Shown here: piece after piece, positions 1 to 6,334 of the stretch
How positions within the stretch are numbered: the first letter of the stretch is position 1
Layout of the letters: every line of letters starts with the position of its first letter
Source of the DNA: a bacterium
GTDB lineage: Bacteria > Verrucomicrobiota > Verrucomicrobiia > Limisphaerales > J093
Assembly: GCA_021784265.1 (NCBI GenBank)
Contig: JAJXTA010000075.1
Coordinates: forward strand, 1-9,075
Length of the DNA: 9,075 nucleotides
Direction: 5' to 3'
Notes under the pieces: model-generated
The model's input: the letters and a program-made list of their open reading frames with translations, nothing else
Told to the model about the DNA's origin: nothing
Databases searched by the model: none
Made by a program: the position numbers and the translations under genes

Positions 1-96
1 GGTCGTTTGGTTCACGTTTGGCGGAGCAACGTCTGGACCCCGGAGGAAGTTCTGGACCGGGTGAGCGCGCTCCTGACGGAGAAGCGGGCGACCTAG
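1..96 (+). CDS. C-terminal end of an unidentified protein (partial, 31 codons)
   Basis: Frame 1 is open from the window edge to a TAG at 94-96 and encodes 31 residues ending in a likely amphipathic helix (TPEEVLDRVSALLTEKRAT). The start lies outside the window. The codons favour G/C at third positions as in the neighbouring genes, and there is no competing gene on the other strand, so this looks like a genuine gene end. I cannot assign it to a family from so short a tail. It lies 216 bp upstream of recF in the same direction. Confidence 0.5.
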   Translation, partial: GRLVHVWRSNVWTPEEVLDRVSALLTEKRAT

Positions 97-101
97 TGCC
101 G

Positions 102-114
102 CCCGCCCGGCGGG
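102..114. terminator. Short GC hairpin after the upstream partial gene
   Basis: CCCGC-CCG-GCGGG forms a 5-bp stem 5 bp after the TAG of the partial gene. There is no T run, so it is not a standard intrinsic terminator. In such GC-rich DNA it may be chance. Confidence 0.2.
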
Positions 115-254
115 TGCCTCCGCACGGGCCCGGGGTGCGGGAGCGTTGTCTGGCCTTGGTCGCGAGGCTTGGGCGGAGGCTGTGGCCCGGGGGCTGGCGG
201 ACGGGGGCGCGAGGGCGCGACACCCAACTCCGGTGGTAGCCGGCCTCACCCGCG

Positions 255-268
255 GGCCGCTCGCGGCC
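255..268. repeat. Perfect inverted repeat upstream of recF
   Basis: GGCCGC-TC-GCGGCC is a 6-bp perfect inverted repeat 44 bp before the recF start. It could be a transcript hairpin or a protein site. The sequence shows nothing about its function. No convincing -35/-10 pair was found in 97-312. Confidence 0.25.
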
Positions 269-312
269 GGATTCCGCGTGTCTTTCCCGGGCGCCGCCTC
301 TAGCGTGGCGAG

Positions 313-1416
313 GTGCATCTGGCCCGGCTGCGCCTCCGTGACTTCCGCAATTACTCGCGGTTGGATGTGGATTTTGGTCCGGGTTTTCACCTGTTGTTGG
401 GTGACAATGCGCAAGGCAAGACGAACATCCTGGAGGCGATCTATCTGTTGGCGAGTCTGCGTTCCTTTCGCGGGGTGGGCGGGGCGCAAATGGTGCGGCA
501 CGGCCAGCGCGGTTATTTCGTGGGCTGCCAGGTGGTGGGCCCGACCGTGCACGAGATCAAGATGTATTGGTCGGCCAAGGAGCGGCGGCTGGCGGTGGAC
601 GGCCAACCGGTACGGCGCCTGAGCGATTACCTGGGGCTGTTGCGGGCGGTGGTGTTCTGCGCGGAGGACCTGCAACTGGTGAAGGGACCGGCGAGCCGGC
701 GGCGCCGGTTCCTGGACCTGCTGTTGGCACAGACGCACCCAGCCTATCTCCCGCTGTTGCAGCGCTACCTCCGAGCCTTGCGCTCGCGCAACGCCCTGCT
801 CAAACAACGGCAGGTCGAGGAGGCGGCGCTGGAAGGCTTCACCCGGGAGCTGGTGCTGGCCGGCAACGAGATCATGCGCCTGCGGCGCGAGTTCACGCCG
901 CGGTTCTCCCCGTTGGCCCGCTTAGCTTACCGGCGCATTGCCCATGACGCCGAAGACCTGCGCCTTGACTACCTCCCGGCGGTGAAGGGGGATTTTGCGG
1001 TCGAGCTGGCCAAGGCCCGCGCCCGCGAGCGTGCGTTCCGCACCACGGTCCTGGGCCCGCATCGCGATGACCTGGAGCTGCTGTTGGAAGAGCGGCCCGC
1101 CGCCGCGTTCGCCAGCGAAGGCCAGCAGCGCACGCTGGCGGTGGCCCTCAAGCTGGCTCAAGCCGAACACCTGGCCGGGTTGCTCGGCGCGCCGCCCATC
1201 CTCCTCATCGACGACGTGATGGGGGAGCTGGATGCGCGGCGGCGCGCGGGCTTTGTTCCGTTGCTGGACCGGACCCGGCACACCCAGGGCCAGGTTTTCA
1301 TGACCTGCACCGCGGAGAACTGGCCGCGCGAACTGAACCGGGAGCTGCGGCGCTGGCAGGTTGCCGCCGGGGCCCTCACGCCCTGGGCGGACCCGGCGAA
1401 CCTGCGAGCGTCCTGA
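313..1416 (+). CDS. recF: DNA replication and repair ATPase RecF
   Basis: RecF is a cytoplasmic SMC/Rad50-like ABC ATPase. With RecO and RecR it loads RecA onto SSB-coated single-stranded gaps. The 367-residue product has the family N-terminus (LRDFRNY at 8-14). It also has Walker A GDNAQGKT (30-37), the RecF signature around DLQLVKGPASRRRRFLD (119-135), and the second signature GPHRDDL (249-254). The ABC signature-like ASEGQQR (267-273), Walker B ILLIDDVMGELD (296-307) and a switch region near QVFMTCT (327-333) follow. Length is normal for RecF (about 360-370). The start is GTG: an in-frame TAG at 301-303 leaves little room upstream, and the protein begins with the conserved strand. No good Shine-Dalgarno is seen. 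It is followed by zwf rather than gyrB, and no dnaA or dnaN is visible, so recF is probably separate from the replication-origin cluster in this organism. Confidence 0.96.
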   Translation: MHLARLRLRDFRNYSRLDVDFGPGFHLLLGDNAQGKTNILEAIYLLASLRSFRGVGGAQMVRHGQRGYFVGCQVVGPTVHEIKMYWSAKERRLAVDGQPVRRLSDYLGLLRAVVFCAEDLQLVKGPASRRRRFLDLLLAQTHPAYLPLLQRYLRALRSRNALLKQRQVEEAALEGFTRELVLAGNEIMRLRREFTPRFSPLARLAYRRIAHDAEDLRLDYLPAVKGDFAVELAKARARERAFRTTVLGPHRDDLELLLEERPAAAFASEGQQRTLAVALKLAQAEHLAGLLGAPPILLIDDVMGELDARRRAGFVPLLDRTRHTQGQVFMTCTAENWPRELNRELRRWQVAAGALTPWADPANLRAS

Positions 1417-1422
1417 AGCCGC

Positions 1423-1480
1423 GGGAGGCGTCGTGACGCCCGCCACCTCCCGGAGCGGTCCACTCCCCCCGAGCGGACCG
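1423..1480 (+). terminator. Two GC-rich hairpins between recF and zwf
   Basis: Just after the recF stop, GGCGTC-GT-GACGCC (1427-1440) makes a perfect 6-bp stem. It can be extended by flanking GGGA (1423-1426) with TCCC (1448-1451). A second stem is CGGTCC (1456-1461) with GGACCG (1475-1480), loop 13. Neither has a T tract. They could terminate recF transcription or protect its 3' end, and they separate recF from zwf, but function is inferred only from position. Confidence 0.4.
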
Positions 1481-1501
1481 GGGAGCGTCCGTAATCCCCA
1501 G

Positions 1502-1530
1502 TTGAACAACCGGGTGTGATACGTCAGATT
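1502..1530 (+). promoter_or_regulatory. Weak candidate promoter for zwf
   Basis: TTGAAC (1502-1507; four of six bases of the -35 consensus) lies 17 bp before CAGATT (1525-1530; a poor -10). If used, transcription would begin at about 1537, the A of the chosen zwf ATG, giving a leaderless mRNA. The -10 match is weak, so this is only a suggestion. Confidence 0.2.
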
Positions 1531-1536
1531 GCCGCC

Positions 1537-3099
1537 ATGAATGATTCGCCGCGCAGCGACGCGCTCCCCTCCCGCTCCGCCGAGACCGGCCGGCGGGCGG
1601 TCACTCCCTGCTCCATCGTGATCTTTGGCGCCAGCGGCGACCTGACGGCGCGCAAACTGGTGCCGGCCCTGTACCATCTCTTCAAAGACCATCTCCTGCC
1701 CGACCCGGTGCGAGTCATCGGCTTTGCGCGACGGGAAAAGAGTGACGCCGCCTGGCGCGGGGAGCTGGGCGAGGCCCTCAAGCAGTTTTCCCGCAGCCAA
1801 CCGGTGGACCAGGCGGTCTGGGAGGCCTTTGCCGGGAACTTGTTTTATTGTCAGGGCGACCTGACCGAGCCGGACGCTTTTACGAAATTGGCCGGGAAAC
1901 TGGCGAGCTTTGGCCAAGAGCCGCTGGCTCACAACCTCCTCTTTTATCTGGCCACCTTGCCGAGCCAGTTCGGCCTGGTGGTCGAGCAGTTGCAGCGCGT
2001 GGGGCTGCTGCATCGCGAACCCCCGCCGCCGGCCTGGCAGCGGGTGGTGGTGGAAAAGCCCTTCGGCCATGACTTGAGTTCCGCCCAAAAGTTGAACAGC
2101 GAGCTCCGTCACTTCGCCGAGGAGGACCAAATTCTGCGCATCGACCATTACCTGGGCAAGGAAACGGTGCAGAACATCCTCATGTTCCGCTTCTCGAACG
2201 CCATCTTCGAGCAACTCTGGTCACGGCAATCGGTCGAGCAGGTGCAGATCACGGTCAGCGAGAAACTCGGCGTGGGGACACGGGGTGGGTATTATGAGGA
2301 GGCCGGGGCGCTGCGCGACATGGTCCAGAATCATCTCCTCCAGGTCTTGGCCCTGGCCGCGATGGAGCCGCCGGTCAACCTCGAGGCCGAATCGATCCGC
2401 GACGAGAAAGTGAAGTTGCTCAAGTCGATTCGGCCCTTGCGGCCGGAGGACGTGGCCCGCCAAGTGGTGCGCGGGCAGTACTTCGCCGGTTATGCCGACG
2501 GCCAGCTTTGTCCAGGCTACCGCCAGGAGCCGCGCGTGCGGCCGGACTCGAACGTGGAGACCTACGTGGCCATGAAGCTATTCATCGACAACTGGCGCTG
2601 GTCCGGGGTGCCGTTCTACCTGCGCATGGGCAAGCGGCTGCCGCTCAGCGCCAGCGAGGTGCGGGTCCAGTTCCGCCCGACCCCGAACGTCCTGTTCGCC
2701 GCCCCGGGTGGCCCCGGGTTGGAGGCCAACGCGGTCACGCTGCGCTTGCAGCCCGACGAAGGCACCTCGTTGCGCTTCAACGGCAAGGTTCCCGGCCCGA
2801 CCTTGAAAGCGCGGCCCGTGCGGATGCACTTCAGCTACAACGCTGAATTCGGGGCCTACACCCCGGAAGCCTATGAGCGGCTGCTACTCGAGGCCATGGC
2901 CGGCGACCCCACCTTGTTCATCCGCCGAGACGAGGTCGAAGCCGCGTGGGCCATCGTCGATTCCATCCGGGCCGAATGGGCCGATCGCCCTCTGACCAAC
3001 CGTGAGTTTTACGCGGCGGGCACCTGGGGACCGGTCGCCGCCGACGATCTTTTGGCCCAGGCAGGGCATGCCTGGCACCACCCCCAACCGGTGACCTGA
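1537..3099 (+). CDS. zwf: Glucose-6-phosphate 1-dehydrogenase
   Basis: It oxidises glucose 6-phosphate to 6-phosphogluconolactone with reduction of NADP+ or NAD+, the first step of the oxidative pentose phosphate and Entner-Doudoroff routes, in the cytoplasm. Numbering from ATG 1537 (520 residues): dinucleotide-binding loop GASGDLT (31-37), VVVEKPFGHDL (170-180), and the substrate-site signature RIDHYLGKE (201-209). RDMVQNHLLQ (260-269) contains the expected catalytic histidine (His266), and the large C-terminal beta domain follows. Length fits the family (about 490-520). An in-frame GTG at 1516 would add seven residues. I prefer ATG 1537, but neither has a Shine-Dalgarno, and the first 20 or so residues are a non-conserved, Ser/Arg-rich tail. 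No pgl or gnd gene is adjacent. It is convergent with the Sua5 gene. Confidence 0.96.
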   Translation: MNDSPRSDALPSRSAETGRRAVTPCSIVIFGASGDLTARKLVPALYHLFKDHLLPDPVRVIGFARREKSDAAWRGELGEALKQFSRSQPVDQAVWEAFAGNLFYCQGDLTEPDAFTKLAGKLASFGQEPLAHNLLFYLATLPSQFGLVVEQLQRVGLLHREPPPPAWQRVVVEKPFGHDLSSAQKLNSELRHFAEEDQILRIDHYLGKETVQNILMFRFSNAIFEQLWSRQSVEQVQITVSEKLGVGTRGGYYEEAGALRDMVQNHLLQVLALAAMEPPVNLEAESIRDEKVKLLKSIRPLRPEDVARQVVRGQYFAGYADGQLCPGYRQEPRVRPDSNVETYVAMKLFIDNWRWSGVPFYLRMGKRLPLSASEVRVQFRPTPNVLFAAPGGPGLEANAVTLRLQPDEGTSLRFNGKVPGPTLKARPVRMHFSYNAEFGAYTPEAYERLLLEAMAGDPTLFIRRDEVEAAWAIVDSIRAEWADRPLTNREFYAAGTWGPVAADDLLAQAGHAWHHPQPVT

Positions 3100-3121
3100 A
3101 CCGGCGGGCCACTGGGCCGGT
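3100..3121 (+). terminator. Candidate zwf terminator hairpin without T tract
   Basis: ACCGGC (3100-3105) pairs with GCCGGT (3116-3121) around a 10-nt loop, starting at the base after the zwf TGA. It is well placed to end zwf transcription but lacks a T run, so efficiency as an intrinsic terminator is doubtful. Confidence 0.35.
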
Positions 3122-3187
3122 GGGGCCGGACCCCGTGGCGGCCTAAGCTCAGTCCCGGTGGTTGCCGGCTCGCGGCGCAAGCGGTCG

Positions 3188-3203
3188 CCGGTCGTTGGAC
3201 CGG
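3188..3203. terminator. Perfect hairpin between convergent zwf and sua5
   Basis: CCGGTC-GTTG-GACCGG is a perfect 6-bp stem with a four-base loop, 31 bp past the Sua5 stop codon (which is at 3235-3237 on the minus strand). Being symmetric it could act in either transcript. No T tract follows on either strand. Confidence 0.35.
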
Positions 3204-3234
3204 TTGCGGGACGCCATCGTCGGCCTGCTTGGTC

Positions 3235-4266
3235 TCAGGCCGCGGCTCGGCGGAGGCGATCCGCCAGGGCCCGCCAGTCGGCGGTCTCCGGCGGCGCTTC
3301 CACGATGATGATCCGGGCCCCGCGGGCGTCGCACCGGTGGAGCTCGGCGTAGAACGCTCGGGCGAACGCGGCGGCCTCCCGCGGCATCCGACAGACCCCG
3401 CCGAAGTCCCGGCTGGGCAGCGAGCTCGAGTAGGTGAGCACGTGGCACTGAGCCAGAGCCCAGCCGTGCCGGGCGATCCGCGCCTCGAGGTCCGCCGCGT
3501 TGAGCCACCGCCAAACGACCAACGTGGCGTTGGGCGCGTAATGCCGGGGCAAGCGCCCCGGGCTGCGCCGCGGCTCCTCGTCGGCGGTCTCCGGGCTGGC
3601 GGCCGTGAGCCGGCCGAGGACCGCCCTAAGGGATTCCGCGTGGATCATCCCGGGGCGGAGCAGTTGGGGCGGGTCCACGCTCAGGTCCACCACCGTCGAT
3701 TCGATGCCTACGGGCGCCGGTCCTCCATCGACAATCCAACCGATGCGTGGCCCGAGGCTGGCCTGTACATGCGCGGCGGTGGTCGGCGAAAGGCGGTTGG
3801 AAAGGTTGGCGCTGGGGGCAGCCAGCGGAAACCCGCATTCCTGGATGACGGCTTGAGTCAAGGGATGGTTCGGCCAGCGCACCCCCACCGTCGGGCCACC
3901 CGCGGTGACCACCGCTGGGATTCTCTCGGCGCGAGGCAAGACGAGGGTCAGGGGACCGGGCCAAAAGGCCGCCGCAAGACGGCCCGCCACGGCCGGCCAC
4001 CGGCGGACACAACGGCGCGCCATTGCCACGCTGGACACGTGAACGATGAGGGGGTTGGTGGCGGGGCGGCCCTTGACGGCGTAGATCCGGGCGACGGCGG
4101 CGGCGTCCAGGGCGTTGGCCGCCAAGCCGTAAACGGTCTCGGTCGGGAGTGCGACCACCTCCCCCTGGCGCAGCAGCTCGACGGCACGCGTCACGGCGGT
4201 GGCGAAGCGCGCCGGCGTATCCGTCGGCAGGATCACCGGTGGGCGGCAGGTTCGGTGTTGGTCCAC
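3235..4266 (-). CDS. sua5: L-threonylcarbamoyladenylate synthase, Sua5 type
   Basis: It makes threonylcarbamoyl-AMP from threonine, bicarbonate and ATP, the first step of tRNA t6A37 synthesis before TsaBDE transfer. The YrdC-like catalytic domain (about 22-215) shows PTETVYGLAANA (41-52), KGRP (65-68), NPLIVHV (71-77), FWPGPLTLVL (101-110), PSANLSNRLSPT (151-162), the VGIESTVVDL strand (186-195) and LRPG (203-206). The mobile linker SPGRLPRHYAP (235-245) matches the Sua5 consensus, and a Sua5 C-terminal domain (246-343) follows. At 343 residues it is the long Sua5 form, not the short TsaC form. The start is GTG 4266, the first possible start because an in-frame TAG lies 9 bp upstream. A good -10 box sits exactly where it would place +1 on this GTG. 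It is monocistronic within the window. The bacterial names tsaC, tsaC2 or ywlC are also used. Confidence 0.94.
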   Translation of the reverse strand: MDQHRTCRPPVILPTDTPARFATAVTRAVELLRQGEVVALPTETVYGLAANALDAAAVARIYAVKGRPATNPLIVHVSSVAMARRCVRRWPAVAGRLAAAFWPGPLTLVLPRAERIPAVVTAGGPTVGVRWPNHPLTQAVIQECGFPLAAPSANLSNRLSPTTAAHVQASLGPRIGWIVDGGPAPVGIESTVVDLSVDPPQLLRPGMIHAESLRAVLGRLTAASPETADEEPRRSPGRLPRHYAPNATLVVWRWLNAADLEARIARHGWALAQCHVLTYSSSLPSRDFGGVCRMPREAAAFARAFYAELHRCDARGARIIIVEAPPETADWRALADRLRRAAA

Positions 4267-4272
4267 GCGCCA

Positions 4273-4278
4273 ATTCTA
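4273..4278 (-). promoter_or_regulatory. -10 box of sua5, consistent with a leaderless start
   Basis: On the minus strand TAGAAT (five of six matches to TATAAT) is separated by six bases, TGGCGC, from the G of the GTG start at 4266, so predicted +1 coincides with the start codon. The -35 is unclear: TTGCTT at 4303-4298 would leave a 19-bp spacer. No Shine-Dalgarno could exist on such an mRNA. Confidence 0.45.
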
Positions 4279-4399
4279 TCCTTGGTCACGGCCGCGAAAG
4301 CAAGGCAGGGCCCTTGGACACTCCGATCGGGCGTACGCCCCATCAAGTTGTCCGAGGACGCCCGAGTCGTGGTGGTCGCCCGGTCCGGTCCGGCCAGCC

Positions 4400-4554
4400 G
4401 ACCGCGGGGCCGCGTTCCGGCGACCGCGGGGCGGTTCTCGCCTGGATCTGGGACCGCGGTCACCGGTTGGGGGTTGAATCTCGAAAGGCAACAAATTGAG
4501 CCGGAGTGAGATGCGCAAATGCTAAGGTTTTCTTAAGATTTGTATTGACCGCGG
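4400..4554. repeat. Four copies of the octamer GACCGCGG
   Basis: Copies lie at 4400-4407, 4422-4429, 4452-4459 and 4547-4554, all in the same orientation. The first two sit in identical 12-mers (CGACCGCGGGGC) exactly 22 bp apart. The third extends to a perfect 10-bp palindrome GACCGCGGTC (4452-4461). The arrangement resembles iterated regulator sites in a divergent promoter region, though the CCGCGG core is also favoured by GC-rich composition. Confidence 0.4.
4516..4542. repeat. A/T-rich imperfect inverted repeat
   Basis: The left arm CAAATGCTAAG (4516-4526) pairs with the right arm CTTAAGATTTG (4532-4542) at 9 of 11 positions around the loop GTTTT. It stands out in otherwise very GC-rich DNA. 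It may be an operator for a dimeric regulator or a weak transcript hairpin. No gene end lies nearby, so a terminator role is less likely. Confidence 0.4.
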
Positions 4555-4571
4555 AGAGAGACGGAGAGAGA
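4552..4571. repeat. Tandem purine decamer (two copies of CGGAGAGAGA)
   Basis: Two exact adjacent copies at 4552-4561 and 4562-4571 continue into GAGAC. The strand bias (nearly all purine on plus) is striking. It could be a regulator site or a slippage-prone repeat. The fourth GACCGCGG overlaps its left end. Confidence 0.5.
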
Positions 4572-4673
4572 GACTCCACCCTATAGGCCACTTCATGGGT
4601 AGTATGGCACAACCGGACGGCTGGAACCGTCGTGTCGTGGGAAGGCCAGGCGCGCCCGGGCTATGAGCGCGAG

Positions 4674-4707
4674 CCGCGGCCCTTCCGCGGGCCCTCGAGC
4701 CCGAGGG
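4674..4707 (+). promoter_or_regulatory. Two tandem hairpins in the leader of the exported-protein gene
   Basis: CCGCGG-CCCTT-CCGCGG (4674-4690) and CCCTCG-AGCC-CGAGGG (4692-4707) are two perfect 6-bp stems with short loops, one base apart, ending 42 bp before ATG 4750. If translation begins at 4750 they are in the 5' leader. If it began at 4663 they would be coding, which I consider less likely. Confidence 0.35.
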
Positions 4708-4749
4708 GCAGTCCAAGCAGGCCACCGGGCGGCCCTCCCGCCTGTCCCC

Positions 4750-5802
4750 ATGACACGCGCTCTCTGGCTTATCGGCCTTGCCACCCTAGTCGCCTCGACC
4801 GCGGGCGCGGTCACGCCAGCAGCGTTACCGCCCCACAGCGACCAGTGGGAACGGTACTTCACCCACCCGCCGGCCATCAAACAGTGTATCATGCGCCGCG
4901 AGTACCCCTGGGGAGTTTACTACGTTTCGGTGGTTTATGAGGACCAGAGCTTCGTCACCCGGGAAGAGCGGACGCGGGCAGCCCTCTCCGCCCGGGACTT
5001 TACGATTTCGACCACGATGGCGTGCGCCCATAGGGGCGCCGAATGGTGCTTCGTAGCAAGCCGGGAGGCGAGCATCTTCAGCGTCGATCCAGAGCGGCCG
5101 ACGGCGGCGGTGTCGCGGGAGCGGGATGGGCAAGAAGCGTTCCAGCGGGTGGAGCGTAGCGTCCAAGGTGCGGCTAATAACGCCCTGATGGATTTCTTCT
5201 TCGGGTTACAGATTTGGCCGCCAGCCGGGGTGAGTGTTAGCAACCACACTCTGCTTGCTCAGGCGCCGCTCGGGGCCAGCTTCACGGCTCAGGTGCTGGA
5301 GGCGCGGGACGACCTCCCCACCCTCGTTCGCGGGGTCTTTGCCTACTCCGCCGCTCAGTCCCGGGACGGGACTCCTCACGCCTACACCAACTTCTACCGC
5401 TACCACTACCGTGTGGGTTATCCGTCGGCCCGCTACCCGGTGGTGCCGGCCTGGATCGAGTGTGAGGACCCGACTGGCCAGCGCACTGGTTCCATCACGG
5501 TCGAGCGGTGGGAAGAGGCCACCAAGCCGCTCCCGGCGCGCGTCTGGGATTACCATGAATACCTCAATCGCTCGGTGGTCACCCTCCACCACTATTCGGA
5601 CCGCCGCCCAGCGTGGCAGGAGCCTTATAGCGACGAGACCCAAGGGTTCCGGAGGGTTCTGGGGCTTAAGCTGCAGCAGCGCTATCTTCCTTCCATTTAC
5701 CTCTCCTGCATGGTCTGCTTCACCGTGGCTCTCTTCATCCTTGTGAGGTACGCGCCACGACGGCGTCGCGGCAGAGCGGTAAATGAGGAGATAACAGGTT
5801 GA
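4750..5802 (+). CDS. Exported, membrane-anchored protein of unknown function
   Basis: I do not recognise this 350-residue protein. It begins with a Sec-type signal sequence: basic MTR, a hydrophobic core at about 4-17, and a likely signal-peptidase site after ASTAGA (20). A long extracytoplasmic region follows, rich in aromatic residues, notably a Tyr-rich patch (FYRYHYRVGYPSARYP, 215-230). It has four cysteines (46, 92, 100, 238) that could form two disulfides. Near the C-terminus a hydrophobic helix (about 314-333, with two more Cys) precedes RYAPRRRRGR, a basic stop-transfer tail. The predicted topology is type I: outside domain, one anchor, short cytoplasmic tail. The frame is also open back to 4663, but that extension is low-complexity and covers two hairpins, whereas ATG 4750 starts exactly at the signal peptide. 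No Shine-Dalgarno is visible. Codon use matches its neighbours. It is flanked by gaps on both sides, so it is probably transcribed alone. Confidence 0.75.
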   Translation: MTRALWLIGLATLVASTAGAVTPAALPPHSDQWERYFTHPPAIKQCIMRREYPWGVYYVSVVYEDQSFVTREERTRAALSARDFTISTTMACAHRGAEWCFVASREASIFSVDPERPTAAVSRERDGQEAFQRVERSVQGAANNALMDFFFGLQIWPPAGVSVSNHTLLAQAPLGASFTAQVLEARDDLPTLVRGVFAYSAAQSRDGTPHAYTNFYRYHYRVGYPSARYPVVPAWIECEDPTGQRTGSITVERWEEATKPLPARVWDYHEYLNRSVVTLHHYSDRRPAWQEPYSDETQGFRRVLGLKLQQRYLPSIYLSCMVCFTVALFILVRYAPRRRRGRAVNEEITG

Positions 5803-5840
5803 GGCCATCGCCAGAAGCGAGCACAGCCGCTAGCCAACGC

Positions 5841-5985
5841 ATGAACGTTCTCACGCTGTGCGCCACAGTCGCGTCCGCCACCTCCGCGCTCGCGGCGGGC
5901 GTTACGGTGGGCCACCCTGGCAGGGTTCGCCCTCCTCCAGGTGGTTTTGGTCTGGCGCTTCGTCAACTTCCGGTGGGCCGGGTGA
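5841..5985 (+). pseudogene. Possible frameshifted remnant of a small membrane protein
   Basis: ATG 5841 begins MNVLTLCATVASATSALAAG, which looks like a signal sequence, but after about residue 25 that frame turns into Pro/Gly/Arg-rich sequence. The frame one base on becomes hydrophobic at 5911 (ATLAGFALLQVVLVWRFV) with strongly G/C-ending codons and stops at TGA 5983-5985. That second frame has no usable start between its TGA at 5842 and the helix. A single indel near 5895-5911 would join them into one small protein. Chance hydrophobicity, a real leader ORF, or a sequencing error are alternatives. Confidence 0.2.
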
Positions 5986-6307
5986 GGAGAAGTGGTACGG
6001 GAATGGCGCCGAAGCGTGGGCCACCGGGGCCGGGCGCGGAAGCGTGGTGGTTGCCTCCACGAAACCCACACCTGCCGGCGCCCGGAACCGGGGTGTTTCA
6101 CCTCAGCCCGGGGCGCGGACGGTCCGGCGACATGAGCTCGGAGTTAAGTCCAGCAAGGTTTGTGCCGATATACCTGCCGTCGGTCCAGCGCTCAGCTCGG
6201 GTGGAGCCCCTGGTTGCCGCGGGCGCTTGGCCTCCGGCGTCGGGGTGGGTCCAAGCCGTGCGAGGCCCCGGGGCTGGAGCGTCGGCGCGGCGCGTGGCGG
6301 AGGGACC

Positions 6308-6334
6308 GAGCCCAGGCCGGGCTTGGTTAAGCCC
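6308..6334 (+). promoter_or_regulatory. Mutually exclusive hairpins in the receiver-gene leader
   Basis: The segment GGGCTT (6319-6324) can pair with AAGCCC (6329-6334) around the tetraloop GGTT as a perfect 6-bp stem. It can alternatively pair with the upstream GAGCCC (6308-6313) with one G-T pair and a five-base loop. The two structures cannot coexist, as in attenuators. The region ends 28 bp before the ATG at 6363. There is no T tract and no leader peptide I can support, so regulation is speculative. Confidence 0.3.

Larger units (their letters stand above)
4279..4749. other. Divergent intergenic region between sua5 and the exported-protein gene
   Basis: This 471-bp stretch holds no gene I can support. 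It contains four GACCGCGG octamers, a CGGTC tandem near 4381, an A/T-rich inverted repeat, a purine tandem repeat and two leader hairpins, annotated separately. TTGACC at 4545-4550 resembles a -35 box but has no -10 at normal spacing. TATAGG (4582-4587) and TAGTAT (4600-4605) resemble -10 boxes without good -35 partners. The plus-strand promoter is therefore unresolved, and an activator-dependent or alternative-sigma promoter is possible. Confidence 0.5.

Noticed and set aside
922..2214. Long open frame on the minus strand opposite the end of recF and the start of zwf
   Set aside because: It overlaps two motif-complete genes and the gap between them. Its product has no recognisable domain and an odd composition, as expected for a shadow frame in GC-rich DNA.
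3229..4509. 426-codon plus-strand open frame opposite sua5
   Set aside because: It covers the whole Sua5 gene, whose motifs are all intact. The product is Gly/Arg/Pro-rich and without domains, so it is an antisense shadow.
4545..4605. Standard sigma-70 promoter for the exported-protein gene
   Set aside because: TTGACC, TATAGG and TAGTAT are present individually, but no pair has 16-18 bp spacing, so I did not call a promoter.
4663..4749. 29-residue N-terminal extension of the exported protein
   Set aside because: The extension is low-complexity Ala/Arg/Gly/Pro, covers two strong hairpins, and would bury the signal peptide that begins exactly at ATG 4750.
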